Source of the DNA: Sphingomonadales bacterium
GTDB lineage: Bacteria > Pseudomonadota > Alphaproteobacteria > Sphingomonadales > Govanellaceae
Direction of reading: 5' to 3'
DNA length: 64,000 nt
Assembly (NCBI GenBank): GCA_019455285.1
Contig: JACFMS010000012.1
Span: 12,459 to 76,458, forward strand
The notes under the pieces were generated by a model, which worked only from the letters and a program-made list of their open reading frames with translations, had not been told where the DNA came from and made no database searches. The translations under genes were made by a program, and so were the position numbers. Shown in pieces: positions 18,584-27,313 of this stretch (its first letter is position 1; the number at the start of each line of letters is the position of its first letter).

Positions 18584-19867
18584 TTACACCTGCGCCAGCG
18601 CTTGATCGAGGTCGGCGATGATATCGCCGACGTTCTCGATGCCCACCGACAGCCGCACCACATCGGGGCCGGCGCCCGCCGCCATCTGCTGCTCGGGCTT
18701 GAGCTGGCGATGGGTGGTGGACGAGGGATGAATGATCAGACTGCGGGTATCGCCGATGTTGGCGAGGTGCGAGTGGAGCTTCACTGCGCCGACAAGCTTG
18801 GTGCCCGCCTCATAGCCGCCTTTGACGCCAAAGGTCAGAACCGCGCCGAAGCCGTTCTTCAAATAGGTATTGGCAAGCTTGTGGTACTGGTCATCTTCCA
18901 GCCCCGGGTAGGAAACCCAGGTGACCTTGGGATGCTTTTTCAGGTGGCGCGCAACAGCCAGCGCATTGTCGCAGTGCCGCTGCATGCGCAGCGCCAAAGT
19001 CTCGACGCCGGTCAGGATCAGGAAGGCGTTGAACGGCGACAGGCAGGGGCCAAGATCGCGCAAGCCCAACGCCCGCGCCGCAATGGCGAAGGCGATGGGG
19101 CCGAAGGTGTCGGCGAATACCATGCCGTGATAGGCGGCGCAGGGCTCGCTTAACGTCGGGTATCTGCCTGACGCCTTCCAGTCGAACTTGCCGGAATCCA
19201 CCAAGACGCCGCCGATGGAATTGCCATGGCCGCCCAGAAACTTGGTCATCGAGTGGACGACGATATCGGCGCCGTGCTCGAAGGGGCGGCAGAGATAGGG
19301 CGTGGCCAGCGTGTTGTCGACGATGAGGGGCACGCCGGCGTCATGGGCGATCTTGGCGATGGCGGCGATGTCGGTGACGATGCCGCCGGGATTGGCCAGG
19401 CTTTCGATGAAGATGGCTTTGACCTTGGGGCTTAGTGCCTTGCGGAAGTTATCGGCATCGTCGGGATCGACGAAGCGGGCGATCCAGCCCATTTTCTTGA
19501 AGCTGTGACTGAGCTGGTTGATGGAGCCGCCGTAAAGCTTGGTGGCGGCGAGGATCTCATCACCGGCCTCCAGCAGGGTATGAAAAGCCAAAAGCTGCGC
19601 GCTATGGCCGGAAGCGGCGGCCAGCGCCGCGGTGCCGCCTTCCAGCGCGGCGATGCGGGCCTCCAGCGCGCCTACCGTCGGGTTGGTCAGGCGGGAATAG
19701 ATGTTGCCGAATTCCTGCAAGTTAAACAGCCGCGCCGCATGGTCCACATCATCAAACACGAACGAGGTGCTCTGATAAATGGGCGTCGCCCGGGCCTTGG
19801 TGGTGGGATCGGGGGCCGCGCCGGCGTGGACGGCCAAAGTATCAAAGGCAAGGCTGCGGTCACTCAT
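18584..19867 (-). CDS. metY: O-acetylhomoserine (thiol)-lyase / cystathionine gamma-synthase-family PLP enzyme
   Basis: This cytoplasmic PLP enzyme makes homocysteine from O-acetylhomoserine and sulfide (direct sulfhydrylation) in methionine synthesis. The approximately 427-residue protein has FDTLAVHAGAAPDPTTKARATPIYQ at its N-terminus, YSRLTNPTVGALEARIAALEGG, IVDNTLATPYLCRP and the PLP lysine in HSMTKFLGGHG near residue 207. Its C-terminal HPSSTTHRQL and RLSVGIEN are standard. ATG at 19867 has AAGGA about 11 bases upstream; an ATG four codons earlier (19879) is the alternative. Confidence 0.93.
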   Translation of the reverse strand: MSDRSLAFDTLAVHAGAAPDPTTKARATPIYQSTSFVFDDVDHAARLFNLQEFGNIYSRLTNPTVGALEARIAALEGGTAALAAASGHSAQLLAFHTLLEAGDEILAATKLYGGSINQLSHSFKKMGWIARFVDPDDADNFRKALSPKVKAIFIESLANPGGIVTDIAAIAKIAHDAGVPLIVDNTLATPYLCRPFEHGADIVVHSMTKFLGGHGNSIGGVLVDSGKFDWKASGRYPTLSEPCAAYHGMVFADTFGPIAFAIAARALGLRDLGPCLSPFNAFLILTGVETLALRMQRHCDNALAVARHLKKHPKVTWVSYPGLEDDQYHKLANTYLKNGFGAVLTFGVKGGYEAGTKLVGAVKLHSHLANIGDTRSLIIHPSSTTHRQLKPEQQMAAGAGPDVVRLSVGIENVGDIIADLDQALAQV

Positions 19868-19939
19868 GATGGTTGACATCCTTTATGTGATTTGACGATA
19901 CGTGACGGCCCAGCACGCCAGAAATCGCCGCGATTATTG

Positions 19940-19955
19940 TGGTATTATAATACCA
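19940..19955. promoter_or_regulatory. Perfect 16-bp palindrome, candidate operator for metY or rplM
   Basis: TGGTATTATAATACCA is fully self-complementary and lies in the AT-rich divergent interval between metY and rplM. It is consistent with a dimeric repressor site. No binding protein can be named. Confidence 0.45.
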
Positions 19956-19967
19956 TATTTATAACTC

Positions 19968-20008
19968 ATTGAAAAATATAGATTTATCTGAGTGTAATTG
20001 AAAAATAT
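19968..20008. repeat. Direct repeat ATTGAAAAATAT (two copies)
   Basis: The 12-mer is at 19968-19979 and 19997-20008, 29 bases apart; a third copy is at 14790-14801 before the endolysin gene. All three are in AT-rich intergenic DNA. Confidence 0.6.
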
Positions 20009-20012
20009 GACG

Positions 20013-20040
20013 TTGACTTTAGCGGCGGATCGGGCATAGT
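20013..20040 (+). promoter_or_regulatory. Candidate sigma-70 promoter for rplM-rpsI
   Basis: TTGACT at 20013-20018 and CATAGT at 20035-20040, spacer 16, about 60 bases before the rplM start codon, just after the AT-rich repeats. Confidence 0.5.
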
Positions 20041-20101
20041 GCGCGCCCGTAAGGAGGTTCGGAGTCGGACCTCCAAGTCTTTAAGCATTAGGGACGTAGC
20101 G

Positions 20102-20566
20102 ATGAAAACCTATTCGGCGAAGCCCTCGGAGATCGAGAAAAAGTGGCTGCTCGTCGATGCCAACGGCGTGGTCCTCGGCCGGCTGGCGTCGATCGTGGCC
20201 AATGTTCTTCGCGGCAAGCACAAGCCGAGCTACACCCCGCACATGGATTGTGGCGATAACGTCATCATCATCAATGCGGAAAAGGTAAAGCTCACCGGCA
20301 ATAAACTGAAGGACAAGGTCTATTACTGGCACACCGGCTATCCCGGCGGCATCAAGGAACGCCGGGCGGGCGAGGTGCTGGCGGGTCGCTTTCCGGAGCG
20401 GGTGATCACCACCGCTGTCGAGCGCATGATCCCTAAAGGGCCGCTGGGTCGCGAGCAGATGCGTAACCTGAAGGTCTACGCCGGTGCGACGCACCCCCAT
20501 GAGGCGCAGCAGCCGCAGGTGCTGGATATCGCCAGCATGAATCCGAAGAACACGAGGAGCCGTTAA
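20102..20566 (+). CDS. rplM: 50S ribosomal protein L13
   Basis: The 154-residue protein starts [20 protein letters not shown] and has [36 protein letters not shown] and [20 protein letters not shown], all standard L13. The ATG at 20102 fits the family start; earlier in-frame codons are not conserved. It is followed by rpsI after two bases, the universal pair. Confidence 0.98.
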   Translation: MKTYSAKPSEIEKKWLLVDANGVVLGRLASIVANVLRGKHKPSYTPHMDCGDNVIIINAEKVKLTGNKLKDKVYYWHTGYPGGIKERRAGEVLAGRFPERVITTAVERMIPKGPLGREQMRNLKVYAGATHPHEAQQPQVLDIASMNPKNTRSR

Positions 20567-20568
20567 TT

Positions 20569-21051
20569 ATGGCCGAAGAGAAGAAAAGCTTCGAAGACCT
20601 GAAGGCGATGTCCGGCGCGGCTGAGCCTGCGGCGGCGACCACCGCGCAGCCGAAAATCGACGCCCAGGGCCGCTCCTACGCCACCGGCAAGCGCAAGGAC
20701 GCCATCGCCCGCGTCTGGATCAAGCCCGGCAACGGCAAGATCACCGTCAATGGCCGCGATCAGACGACTTATTTCGCCCGTCCCACCTTGCGCATGCTGG
20801 TCAATCAGCCGTTCCAAGTGACCAAGCGCGAAGGCCAGTATGATGTGGTCTGCACGGTGGTCGGCGGCGGCCTCTCCGGTCAGGCAGGAGCGGTGCGCCA
20901 TGGCGTATCGAAGGCTTTAAGCCTGTTTGAGCCCGGCCTGCGTCCGGCCTTAAAGCAGAACGGCTTCTTGACCCGCGACCCGCGGGTGGTGGAGCGCAAG
21001 AAGTACGGTCACGCCAAGGCCCGCCGCAGCTTCCAGTTCTCCAAGCGCTAA
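20569..21051 (+). CDS. rpsI: 30S ribosomal protein S9
   Basis: A 160-residue S9. The first 35 residues are an acidic, alanine-rich extension typical of alphaproteobacterial S9. The core has [37 protein letters not shown] and the C-terminal [16 protein letters not shown], whose last arginine reaches the P site. It is co-transcribed with rplM and ends before a terminator. Confidence 0.98.
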   Translation: MAEEKKSFEDLKAMSGAAEPAAATTAQPKIDAQGRSYATGKRKDAIARVWIKPGNGKITVNGRDQTTYFARPTLRMLVNQPFQVTKREGQYDVVCTVVGGGLSGQAGAVRHGVSKALSLFEPGLRPALKQNGFLTRDPRVVERKKYGHAKARRSFQFSKR

Positions 21052-21077
21052 TCCAAGGACAGGATCTGTTCGCCAAA

Positions 21078-21107
21078 AACAGCGGCCCGAGGCCGCTGTT
21101 TTTTTTG
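21078..21107 (+). terminator. Rho-independent terminator after rpsI
   Basis: AACAGCGGCC (21078-21087) pairs with GGCCGCTGTT (21091-21100), loop CGA, followed by an eight-base T run. Confidence 0.92.
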
Positions 21108-21126
21108 CGTTGTATACCCCCGGTTG

Positions 21127-21153
21127 CCCTTCGACAAGCTCAAGGCGAAGGGG
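21127..21153. repeat. Short interspersed repeat remnant (CCCTTCG...CGAAGGG type)
   Basis: CCCTTCGACAAGCTCAAGG followed by CGAAGGGG forms a small hairpin of a type widespread between proteobacterial genes. Only one copy is seen in the window. Confidence 0.5.
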
Positions 21154-21189
21154 TATGGTTGTGCCGCTAATGGCTACAGAGGGGGCGTT

Positions 21190-21795
21190 ATGAAAACCGA
21201 GCAGGAAGTCTTTTGGCAGGGTGAGTTTGGCGATGCCTATACCGACCGCAACGCGCCGCCGAGCCTGAAGTCCAACCTCAACCTCTTTGCTAAGGCATTG
21301 TCCAAGACCTCGGGCGTCCGGACGGTCTATGAGGTCGGCACCAACCGCGGTCTCAATCTCGACGCGCTGCGCCACCTGCTGCCCGATGGCCAGCTTCACG
21401 GCATCGAAATTAACCACAAGGCCGCCGCCATCGCCGCCGGCAAGGGCCATCAGATCGAAGTCGGCTCGGTGCTGTCCTGCCAAGAGGCGCGGACCTTTGA
21501 CCTGGTGTTCACCCGCGGCGTCCTCATCCATATCAACCCGGCGGAATTGCCCGCGGTTTACGACTTCATGGGCCGGATTGCCGGCAAATACATCCTGGTG
21601 GATGAGTATTTCTCGCCTAATCCGGTGGCGATCGACTATCGCGGCAACCAGGAGCGCCTATTCAAACGCGATTTTGCCAAGGAAATCATGGACCGGCTGA
21701 GCCTGGAGCTGGTGGATTATGGTTTTACCTGGAAGCACGATCCCAATTTCCCCTTGGACGACTCCACTTGGTTCCTGTTCCGCAAAACCCGTTAA
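21190..21795 (+). CDS. SAM-dependent methyltransferase, pseudaminic-acid-biosynthesis-associated methylase family
   Basis: The 201-residue protein begins MKTEQEVFWQGEFGDAYTDRN, the opening signature of the TIGR03587 family. It is followed by a class I methyltransferase SAM site, VYEVGTNRGLNLDAL near residue 46, with GIEINHKAA as the second acidic strand. FDLVFTRGVLIHINPAEL is the post-motif region. Homologues often lie in flagellin or surface glycan modification clusters, but none is here. It is a single gene between rpsI and argC; the substrate is unknown. Confidence 0.8.
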   Translation: MKTEQEVFWQGEFGDAYTDRNAPPSLKSNLNLFAKALSKTSGVRTVYEVGTNRGLNLDALRHLLPDGQLHGIEINHKAAAIAAGKGHQIEVGSVLSCQEARTFDLVFTRGVLIHINPAELPAVYDFMGRIAGKYILVDEYFSPNPVAIDYRGNQERLFKRDFAKEIMDRLSLELVDYGFTWKHDPNFPLDDSTWFLFRKTR

Positions 21796-21866
21796 GCCCG
21801 ATCATTGACGCTTTTTACGTCCGGCGATTTCGTGTATGACACCCCCTGTTGCTGCTTTAGGGTGTG

Positions 21867-23000
21867 ATGGACATGGCCGAGGATCAAAAAATCAGGGTAG
21901 GCATACTGGGGGCCAGCGGCTACACCGGCGCTGACCTTATCCGCTTGCTGTGCCGCCACCCCAATGTCGAGATCGTGTTCGCCACCGCCGACCGCAAGGC
22001 CGGGCAGACGCTGGCCGACGTGTTCCCCCACCTCGGCCGCCTCAAGGTGCCAGACCTCATTGCCCTTGAGGATATCGAGTGGGCGGGCGTCGACGTGGAC
22101 GCCGTGTTCTGCGCCCTGCCGCACGCCACCTCGCAGCGCATCGTCAAGGGTATCCTGCACGCCGCCGGCCATACCGTGGTTGATGAACTGATCGCTGAAG
22201 CGCCGGAAGACATCGCCGCCTCGATCCGCGGCGACGTCAAGGTGATCGATCTCTCCGCCGATTTTCGTCTGCGCGACTTGAGTGTTTACGAGCGCTGGTA
22301 CGGCAAGGCGCACGACGCGCCGGCGTTGCAGAAGATCGCGGTCTACGGTCTGCCCGAGCTTTACCGCGACGAGATCAAAAGGGCCAAGCTGGTGGCCTGC
22401 CCGGGCTGCTATCCGACGGCGGCGATTTTGGCGCTTGCCCCCTTGTTGCAGCGCAAGTTGATCATGGCCGACGATATCATCATCGACGCCAAGTCGGGGG
22501 TGTCGGGCGCGGGGCGCAGTATTAAGGAACAGAATTTGTTTTCGGAAGTGGCCGAGGGGATGCACGCTTACGGCGTCGCCAACCATCGCCACGCGCCGGA
22601 GATCGAGCAGGAACTGGTCCGCGCCGCCGGGCAAGCGATGACGGTGAACTTCACGCCGCACCTGGTGCCGATGAACCGCGGCGAGTATGAAACCATTTAT
22701 GTCAAGCTCAGCGCCGGCGTCAGTGCTGACGATGTGCGCGCGGCGCTGGCCGAGCGCTATGACGCCGAGCCGTTCGTGCATGTGGTGCCGAAGGATATGG
22801 TGCCGGCGTCGCGCCATGTGCGCGGCTCCAACGATTGTATGATCGGCGTCTTTGCGGACCGCATTCCGGGCCGCGCCATCATTCTTTCCACCATCGACAA
22901 TCTGGTGAAGGGATCGTCCGGTCAGGCGATTCAGAACATGAACTTGATGTATGGGCTTCCCGAAGTGACGGGACTTGAGCAGGCGCCGTTGTTCCCATGA
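21867..23000 (+). CDS. argC: N-acetyl-gamma-glutamyl-phosphate reductase
   Basis: ArgC reduces acetylglutamyl phosphate to the semialdehyde in arginine synthesis. The protein (about 377 residues) has the nucleotide-binding VGILGASGYTGADLIRLL at its N-terminus, the catalytic cysteine in ACPGCYPTAAILAL near residue 178, and GVSGAGRSI and HRHAPEIEQEL downstream. The start is ATG 21867 or 21873. The stop overlaps the carbonic anhydrase-like gene by four bases. Confidence 0.95.
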   Translation: MDMAEDQKIRVGILGASGYTGADLIRLLCRHPNVEIVFATADRKAGQTLADVFPHLGRLKVPDLIALEDIEWAGVDVDAVFCALPHATSQRIVKGILHAAGHTVVDELIAEAPEDIAASIRGDVKVIDLSADFRLRDLSVYERWYGKAHDAPALQKIAVYGLPELYRDEIKRAKLVACPGCYPTAAILALAPLLQRKLIMADDIIIDAKSGVSGAGRSIKEQNLFSEVAEGMHAYGVANHRHAPEIEQELVRAAGQAMTVNFTPHLVPMNRGEYETIYVKLSAGVSADDVRAALAERYDAEPFVHVVPKDMVPASRHVRGSNDCMIGVFADRIPGRAIILSTIDNLVKGSSGQAIQNMNLMYGLPEVTGLEQAPLFP

Positions 23001-23527
23001 AAACTAAGTTGTACCCGTTTAAAGGCAAGTACCCGAAGCTGGGGGAGGGCGTGTTCATCGCGCCCGGCGCTCGCATCATCGGCGACGTGGAGATCGGCGA
23101 CCAATCCAGCGTGTGGTTTAATTGCGTCGTGCGCGGCGACGTGGAAATCATCCGCATCGGCGCGCGCACCAACATCCAGGACGGCACCATCGTCCATGTC
23201 ACCGGCGGACAGTACGGCACCTTCATCGGTGATGACGTGCTGATCGGCCATATGGCGATCATTCATGGCTGCACCTTGGAATCGCGCTCCTTTGTTGGCA
23301 TGGGGGCGACGGTGATGGATGGCTGCGTCATCGAGAGCGGCGGCATGCTGGCGGCGGGTGGACTGTTGACGCCCGGCAAGCGCATCGCCAAGGGCGAGAT
23401 GTGGGCCGGCCGGCCGGCGCGTCTGGCGCGCCAGATCAGCGACGATGAAATGAAGCAGTATCTGGTCGGCGTCGGCCATTACAAGGAACTGGCCGCCATC
23501 TACGGCGCGGAATACGAAAAGCTGTAG
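22997..23527 (+). CDS. Gamma-carbonic anhydrase family protein (YrdA/CaiE-like)
   Basis: A 176-residue left-handed beta-helix protein. Hexapeptide-type repeats run through residues about 20-145, with ARIIGDVEIGDQSSVWF and VVRGDVEIIRIGARTNIQDGTIVHV. The zinc histidines sit in IVHV, IGHMAIIHGC, spaced as in the gamma class. Members can be carbonic anhydrases or have other roles, so activity is not assured. It is translationally coupled to argC. Confidence 0.9.
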   Translation: MKTKLYPFKGKYPKLGEGVFIAPGARIIGDVEIGDQSSVWFNCVVRGDVEIIRIGARTNIQDGTIVHVTGGQYGTFIGDDVLIGHMAIIHGCTLESRSFVGMGATVMDGCVIESGGMLAAGGLLTPGKRIAKGEMWAGRPARLARQISDDEMKQYLVGVGHYKELAAIYGAEYEKL

Positions 23528-23538
23528 AATAAATTGAA

Positions 23539-23640
23539 TTCCCTCCCCCTCGATGGGGGAGGGTCAGGGTGGGGGTGGCGTCTTACAGCGAACGAACCAT
23601 CACCCCCATCCAAACCTTCCCCCATCAAGGGGGAAGGCTT
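23539..23640. repeat. Long inverted repeat between convergent genes, copy A
   Basis: An arm reading CCCTCCCCCT...GGGGTGGGGGTG is mirrored by CACCCCCATC...GGGGGAAGG, giving nested hairpins. A near-identical element occurs at 44688-44790; both lie between convergent genes and may terminate transcription from both sides. Confidence 0.85.
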
Positions 23641-23655
23641 TAGAGGCGACTTTTT

Positions 23656-25068
23656 TCAAAACGACTTGACGATTTCCTCGCACACCTTCTTGGCGTCGCC
23701 GAACAGCATCATGGTGTTGTCGCGAAAGAATAGTTCGTTCTCGACGCCGGCATACCCGGACGCCATGGAGCGCTTGACGAACAGCACCGTCTTGGCTTTT
23801 TCCACGTCCAGCACCGGCATGCCGAAGATCGGGCTTGTGGGATCGGTCTTCGCCGCCGGGTTGGTGACGTCGTTGGCGCCAATGACGAAGGCGACATCCG
23901 CAGTCTGGAACTGACTGTTGATGTCTTCCAGTTCGAACACCTCGTCGTAAGGCACTTGCGCTTCGGCCAAGAGCACGTTCATGTGCCCCGGCATGCGGCC
24001 CGCCACTGGATGAATGGCGTAAGAGACCTTAACGCCTTCTTCCTTGAGGAGGTCCGCCATTTCCCGCAGCGCATGCTGCGCCTGCGCCACCGCCATGCCG
24101 TAGCCCGGCACGATGATGACCGAGCCGGCGTTCTTCATAATGAAGGCGGCATCTTCCGCCGAGCCTTGCTTGACCGGGCGATCCTCGCGCCCGCCGGCCA
24201 CCACCGCCGTCTCGCCGCCGAAGCCGCCCAAGATGACGTTGAACAGCGAGCGGTTCATGCCCTTGCACATGATGTAGCTCAAGATCGCACCCGAGGAACC
24301 CACCAACGCGCCGGTGACGATGAGCGCCGAGTTTTGCAGCGTAAAGCCAATGCCCGCCGCCGCCCAACCGGAATAGGAGTTGAGCATGGACACCACCACC
24401 GGCATATCCGCACCGCCGATGGGAATGATCAACAGGAAACCGATGAGGAATGCCAGCGCGGTCATGGTCCAGAAGTACTTGTCCGCCTGATCCAGGCAGA
24501 AGAGCACGATCAGCGCCACGATCACCACGCCGATGGCGAGGTTGAGGTAATGCTGACCGGCAAACACCACCGGTTTGCCCGATACCAGCCCCTGCAATTT
24601 CAAGAACGCCACCACCGAGCCCGAGAAAGTAATGGCGCCGATGACGACGCCCAATCCCATCTCGACCCGGCTGGCGAGATGGATTTGTCCGGCCAACGCA
24701 TGATCCGCGCCATAGGCAATGCCGAAGGCTTCCGGGTGCAGGTAGGCGGCGCACGCCACCAGCACCGCCGCCAGACCGACCAGGCTGTGGAAGGCGGCTA
24801 CCAGTTGCGGCATCGCCGTCATGGCGATGCGTCGCGCGGTGAATACGCCAATGCCGCCGCCGATCAGAATGCCTAAGATGATCCATTCATAGGAGACGAT
24901 TTCGGGATTAAGAATGGTGGCGATGACGGCGATGGTCATGCCGATCATGCCATAGAGGTTGCCTTGTCGCGAAGTTACGGGCGAGGACAGGCCGCGCAGC
25001 GACAGGATGAACAGAACGGCGGCGACCAGATAGGCCGCGGCGGTCAGATTGACAGCCAAGGATGACAT
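23656..25068 (-). CDS. pntB: NAD(P) transhydrogenase subunit beta
   Basis: PntB carries the NADP(H)-binding domain III and part of the membrane domain of the proton-translocating transhydrogenase. The 470-residue protein has about nine membrane segments in residues 1-265. A C-terminal Rossmann-like domain has VPGYGMAVAQAQHALREM and YAIHPVAGRMPGHMNVLLAEA. It also shows FVIGANDVTNPAA and VLFVKRSMASGYAGVENELF. It is the last gene of the minus-strand operon pntAa-pntAb-pntB. Confidence 0.97.
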   Translation of the reverse strand: MSSLAVNLTAAAYLVAAVLFILSLRGLSSPVTSRQGNLYGMIGMTIAVIATILNPEIVSYEWIILGILIGGGIGVFTARRIAMTAMPQLVAAFHSLVGLAAVLVACAAYLHPEAFGIAYGADHALAGQIHLASRVEMGLGVVIGAITFSGSVVAFLKLQGLVSGKPVVFAGQHYLNLAIGVVIVALIVLFCLDQADKYFWTMTALAFLIGFLLIIPIGGADMPVVVSMLNSYSGWAAAGIGFTLQNSALIVTGALVGSSGAILSYIMCKGMNRSLFNVILGGFGGETAVVAGGREDRPVKQGSAEDAAFIMKNAGSVIIVPGYGMAVAQAQHALREMADLLKEEGVKVSYAIHPVAGRMPGHMNVLLAEAQVPYDEVFELEDINSQFQTADVAFVIGANDVTNPAAKTDPTSPIFGMPVLDVEKAKTVLFVKRSMASGYAGVENELFFRDNTMMLFGDAKKVCEEIVKSF

Positions 25069-25080
25069 GCTGCGCGCTCC

Positions 25081-25386
25081 CTATTTCTTTTCTTTTTTCT
25101 TGTACATGCCCAGCATACGCTGGGTGACGGTGAAGCCGCCGAAAATGTTCACTGAGGCGAGCGCAATGGCGATGGCGCCGAGAACTTTCGCCACGCTCGC
25201 ACCTTCTGGGCCGGCGGCGATCAGCGCGCCGACGATGATGACGCTCGATATGGCGTTGGTCACCGACATCAAGGGCGTGTGCAAGGCCGGAGTCACGCTC
25301 CACACCACGTAGTAGCCGACGAAGATCGCCAGCACGAACAGCGACAGCTGCGAAATAAAGGGGCTTACGGTTACGGCCGCTTCCAT
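25081..25386 (-). CDS. pntAb: NAD(P) transhydrogenase subunit alpha part 2
   Basis: This 101-residue protein is the detached membrane segment of the alpha subunit, as in Rhodospirillum rubrum. Three hydrophobic helices include LFVLAIFVGYYVVWSVTPAL, and VTNAISSVIIVGAL carries the family pattern. The C-terminus is Lys-rich. It lies between pntAa and pntB with gaps of 4 and 12 bases. Confidence 0.97.
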   Translation of the reverse strand: MEAAVTVSPFISQLSLFVLAIFVGYYVVWSVTPALHTPLMSVTNAISSVIIVGALIAAGPEGASVAKVLGAIAIALASVNIFGGFTVTQRMLGMYKKKEKK

Positions 25387-25390
25387 GGTC

Positions 25391-26542
25391 TTATGCTCCC
25401 TCTTTGAAGGCGGGGTGGATGACTTGACCGTCGCGGGTCAGCGCCGTTCCCTTGATGATCTCATCGTCCCAGTTGATCTTTAAGGTTTTGCTTTCCTTGT
25501 CGATCAAGGGCGTCAGGAAATTGAGGAGGTTCTTAGCGTAAAGCGCGCTGGCGTCGGTGGCGAGCCGCGCCGGCAGATTGAGATGGCCGACGATCTTTAC
25601 GCCACCCACTTCGATAATCTCGCCGGGCTTGGCCAGCGTGCAGTTGCCGCCTTGCTCGACGGCGAGGTCAACGATGATCGACCCCGGCTTCATGGATTTG
25701 ACCATGGCGTCATCCACCAGCACCGGGGCCTTTTTGCCCGGAATGAGCGCGGTGGTGATGACGATATCCTGCTTCTTGATGGTCTCGGCGATGAGCGCGG
25801 CTTGCTTTTTCTTGAAGTCCTCGCTCATTTCCTTGGCGTAGCCGCCGGCGGTTTCGGCGCTCTTCAATTCCTCGCTTTCCGCCACGACGAAGGTGGCGCC
25901 CAGGCTTTCCACCTGTTCCTTGGCGGCCAGCCGCACGTCGGTGGCCGAAACGATGGCGCCCAAACGGCGGGCGGTGGCGATGGCCTGCAAGCCGGCGACG
26001 CCTGCCCCCATGACCAGTACCCGGCCGGGGGCGACGGTGCCCGCCGCCGTCATCATCATCGGCATGGCGCGGCCGAACTCATAGGCGGCCTCGATCACCG
26101 CACGGTAGCCGGCGAGGTTCGATTGCGAGCTCAAGACGTCCATGGTCTGCGCCCGGGTGATGCGCGGCATGAACTCCATGGCGAAGGCATTGACCCCGGC
26201 GGCGGCGTAAGCCTTGACCTGCTCTGGCGCCTGGTAAGGGGAGAGCACGGACACCAGTAGCGCGCCTTTTTTCAAAAGCGCCAGCTCGTCCGCCCCTTCG
26301 GCCGCCGACTGGGGTCGCTGAACTTTGAGCACGATATCTGCCTCTTTCAAGGCGGCCGCGGCGTCGGGGGCGATCGTCGCCCCGGCGTCCACATATTGGC
26401 TATCCGGGTATCGGCTGGCTTCGCCCGCGCCGCGTTCGACGATGACGTCGAACCCCAAGGCACGGTATTTTTTTACGGTTTCCGGCGTGGCCGCCACCCG
26501 CTTCTCATGGGCGCGCCGCTCTGCCGGGATTGCGATCTTCAT
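25391..26542 (-). CDS. pntAa: NAD(P) transhydrogenase subunit alpha part 1
   Basis: The 383-residue soluble NAD(H)-binding domain I of transhydrogenase, homologous to alanine dehydrogenase. It starts MKIAIPAERRAHEKRVAATP, and the NAD site is VLVMGAGVAGLQAIATARRLG near residue 173. The flexible mobile-loop region follows. It is the first gene of the three-gene pnt operon, which links NADH and NADPH pools to the proton gradient. Confidence 0.97.
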   Translation of the reverse strand: MKIAIPAERRAHEKRVAATPETVKKYRALGFDVIVERGAGEASRYPDSQYVDAGATIAPDAAAALKEADIVLKVQRPQSAAEGADELALLKKGALLVSVLSPYQAPEQVKAYAAAGVNAFAMEFMPRITRAQTMDVLSSQSNLAGYRAVIEAAYEFGRAMPMMMTAAGTVAPGRVLVMGAGVAGLQAIATARRLGAIVSATDVRLAAKEQVESLGATFVVAESEELKSAETAGGYAKEMSEDFKKKQAALIAETIKKQDIVITTALIPGKKAPVLVDDAMVKSMKPGSIIVDLAVEQGGNCTLAKPGEIIEVGGVKIVGHLNLPARLATDASALYAKNLLNFLTPLIDKESKTLKINWDDEIIKGTALTRDGQVIHPAFKEGA

Positions 26543-26629
26543 GGACGCTCACCCCTTGTATATTGGCTGTTGTTATTTGTGATAGGTTTGCCGCCGGTAT
26601 TGGTTTCGGCAGCCAAATCGTCCGCCCCT

Positions 26630-26758
26630 TTAAAGGAGCGTCAGGGCCATCACGACCAGCACCACCACCGTGCCGGCGATGCTGTACTTCACCAGCTTCA
26701 GGAAGTTGCCGTACATTTCCTTGTGTGCCGTGGTATCCATGTGTCCTTGCGCGGTCAT
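26630..26758 (-). CDS. aa3-type cytochrome c oxidase subunit IV-like small protein
   Basis: The 42-residue protein reads MTAQGHMDTTAHKEMYGNF and then has a single membrane helix (about 22-42). This matches the bacterial aa3 oxidase subunit IV family (PF07835). The ATG at 26758 has GGGGGA upstream; a longer in-frame extension on this strand is not conserved. It lies just upstream of pntAa on the same strand and may share its transcript. No other oxidase subunit is nearby. Confidence 0.85.
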   Translation of the reverse strand: MTAQGHMDTTAHKEMYGNFLKLVKYSIAGTVVVLVVMALTLL

Positions 26759-26898
26759 CTGTTGTAATCCCCCTTTGGATTGGGCCTTGCTGCGGAGCAA
26801 TATAAACGAGCCCAGTTGCCCGGACAACCTCAGAAAATGACCTCCTTTAGCCATAATAGGGCTTGTCAGGACCACTTTTATTGGCCGATGGTACGGCC

Positions 26899-27267
26899 AT
26901 GAAGGCAGGCAACAAAACCATCGGCGCGCGGCTGCGGATCGTCCTCAAGCCCGATATCGCCATCGGCCCCGGCAAGGCGGATATCCTGCAAGGCATCCGC
27001 GACACCGGATCCATCGCCGCGGCCGGCCGCCGCATGGGCATGAGCTACAAGCGGGCCTGGCTTCTGGTGGAGACGCTGAATGGGTATTTTCAGGCTCCTT
27101 TGGTGGAATCCAGCCGGGGCGGGCGCTCCCGCGGGGGGGCAAAACTGACCCCCACCGGCGATCTGGTGCTGGACAGTTACCGGCGGATGGAGGCGTTGAC
27201 CGAAGGGGTGGTTGCTGAGGAAATGGAAACCTTGCGGCAACTCCTGCCCGACACAGCGCAAAAATAA
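26899..27267 (+). CDS. ModE-type molybdate regulator, DNA-binding domain only
   Basis: The 122-residue protein is the winged-helix N-terminal domain of ModE: RIVLKPDIAIGPGKADILQGI, DTGSIAAAGRRMGMSYKRAW and GGAKLTPTGDLVLDSYRRME. The C-terminal molybdate-binding (TOBE/MOP) domains of E. coli ModE are missing, a form frequent in alphaproteobacteria. The ATG at 26899 is the likely start; a TTG at 26863 gives a non-conserved extension. It lies just before modABC and a Mo-box-like repeat, so it probably controls them. Confidence 0.85.
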   Translation: MKAGNKTIGARLRIVLKPDIAIGPGKADILQGIRDTGSIAAAGRRMGMSYKRAWLLVETLNGYFQAPLVESSRGGRSRGGAKLTPTGDLVLDSYRRMEALTEGVVAEEMETLRQLLPDTAQK

Positions 27268-27293
27268 TAGTTGCAGACATGACCCTCTTCTCG

Positions 27294-27313
27294 ATATGTT
27301 TTACGGTACATAT
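27294..27313. promoter_or_regulatory. Candidate ModE operator (Mo-box) before modA
   Basis: ATATGT at 27294-27299 and ACATAT at 27308-27313 form an inverted repeat with an 8-base spacer, ending 15 bases before modA. Spacing and AT-rich half sites recall ModE boxes. Confidence 0.5.

Noticed and set aside
19880-19967. Possible SAM-sensing riboswitch before metY
   Set aside because: The leader between the AT-rich palindrome and metY does not show the conserved SAM-II core or another class I know. A covariance search would settle it.
24029-24886. Minus-strand open frame inside pntB in another frame
   Set aside because: Low-complexity Gly/Arg/His-rich product and a certain pntB frame in the same place.
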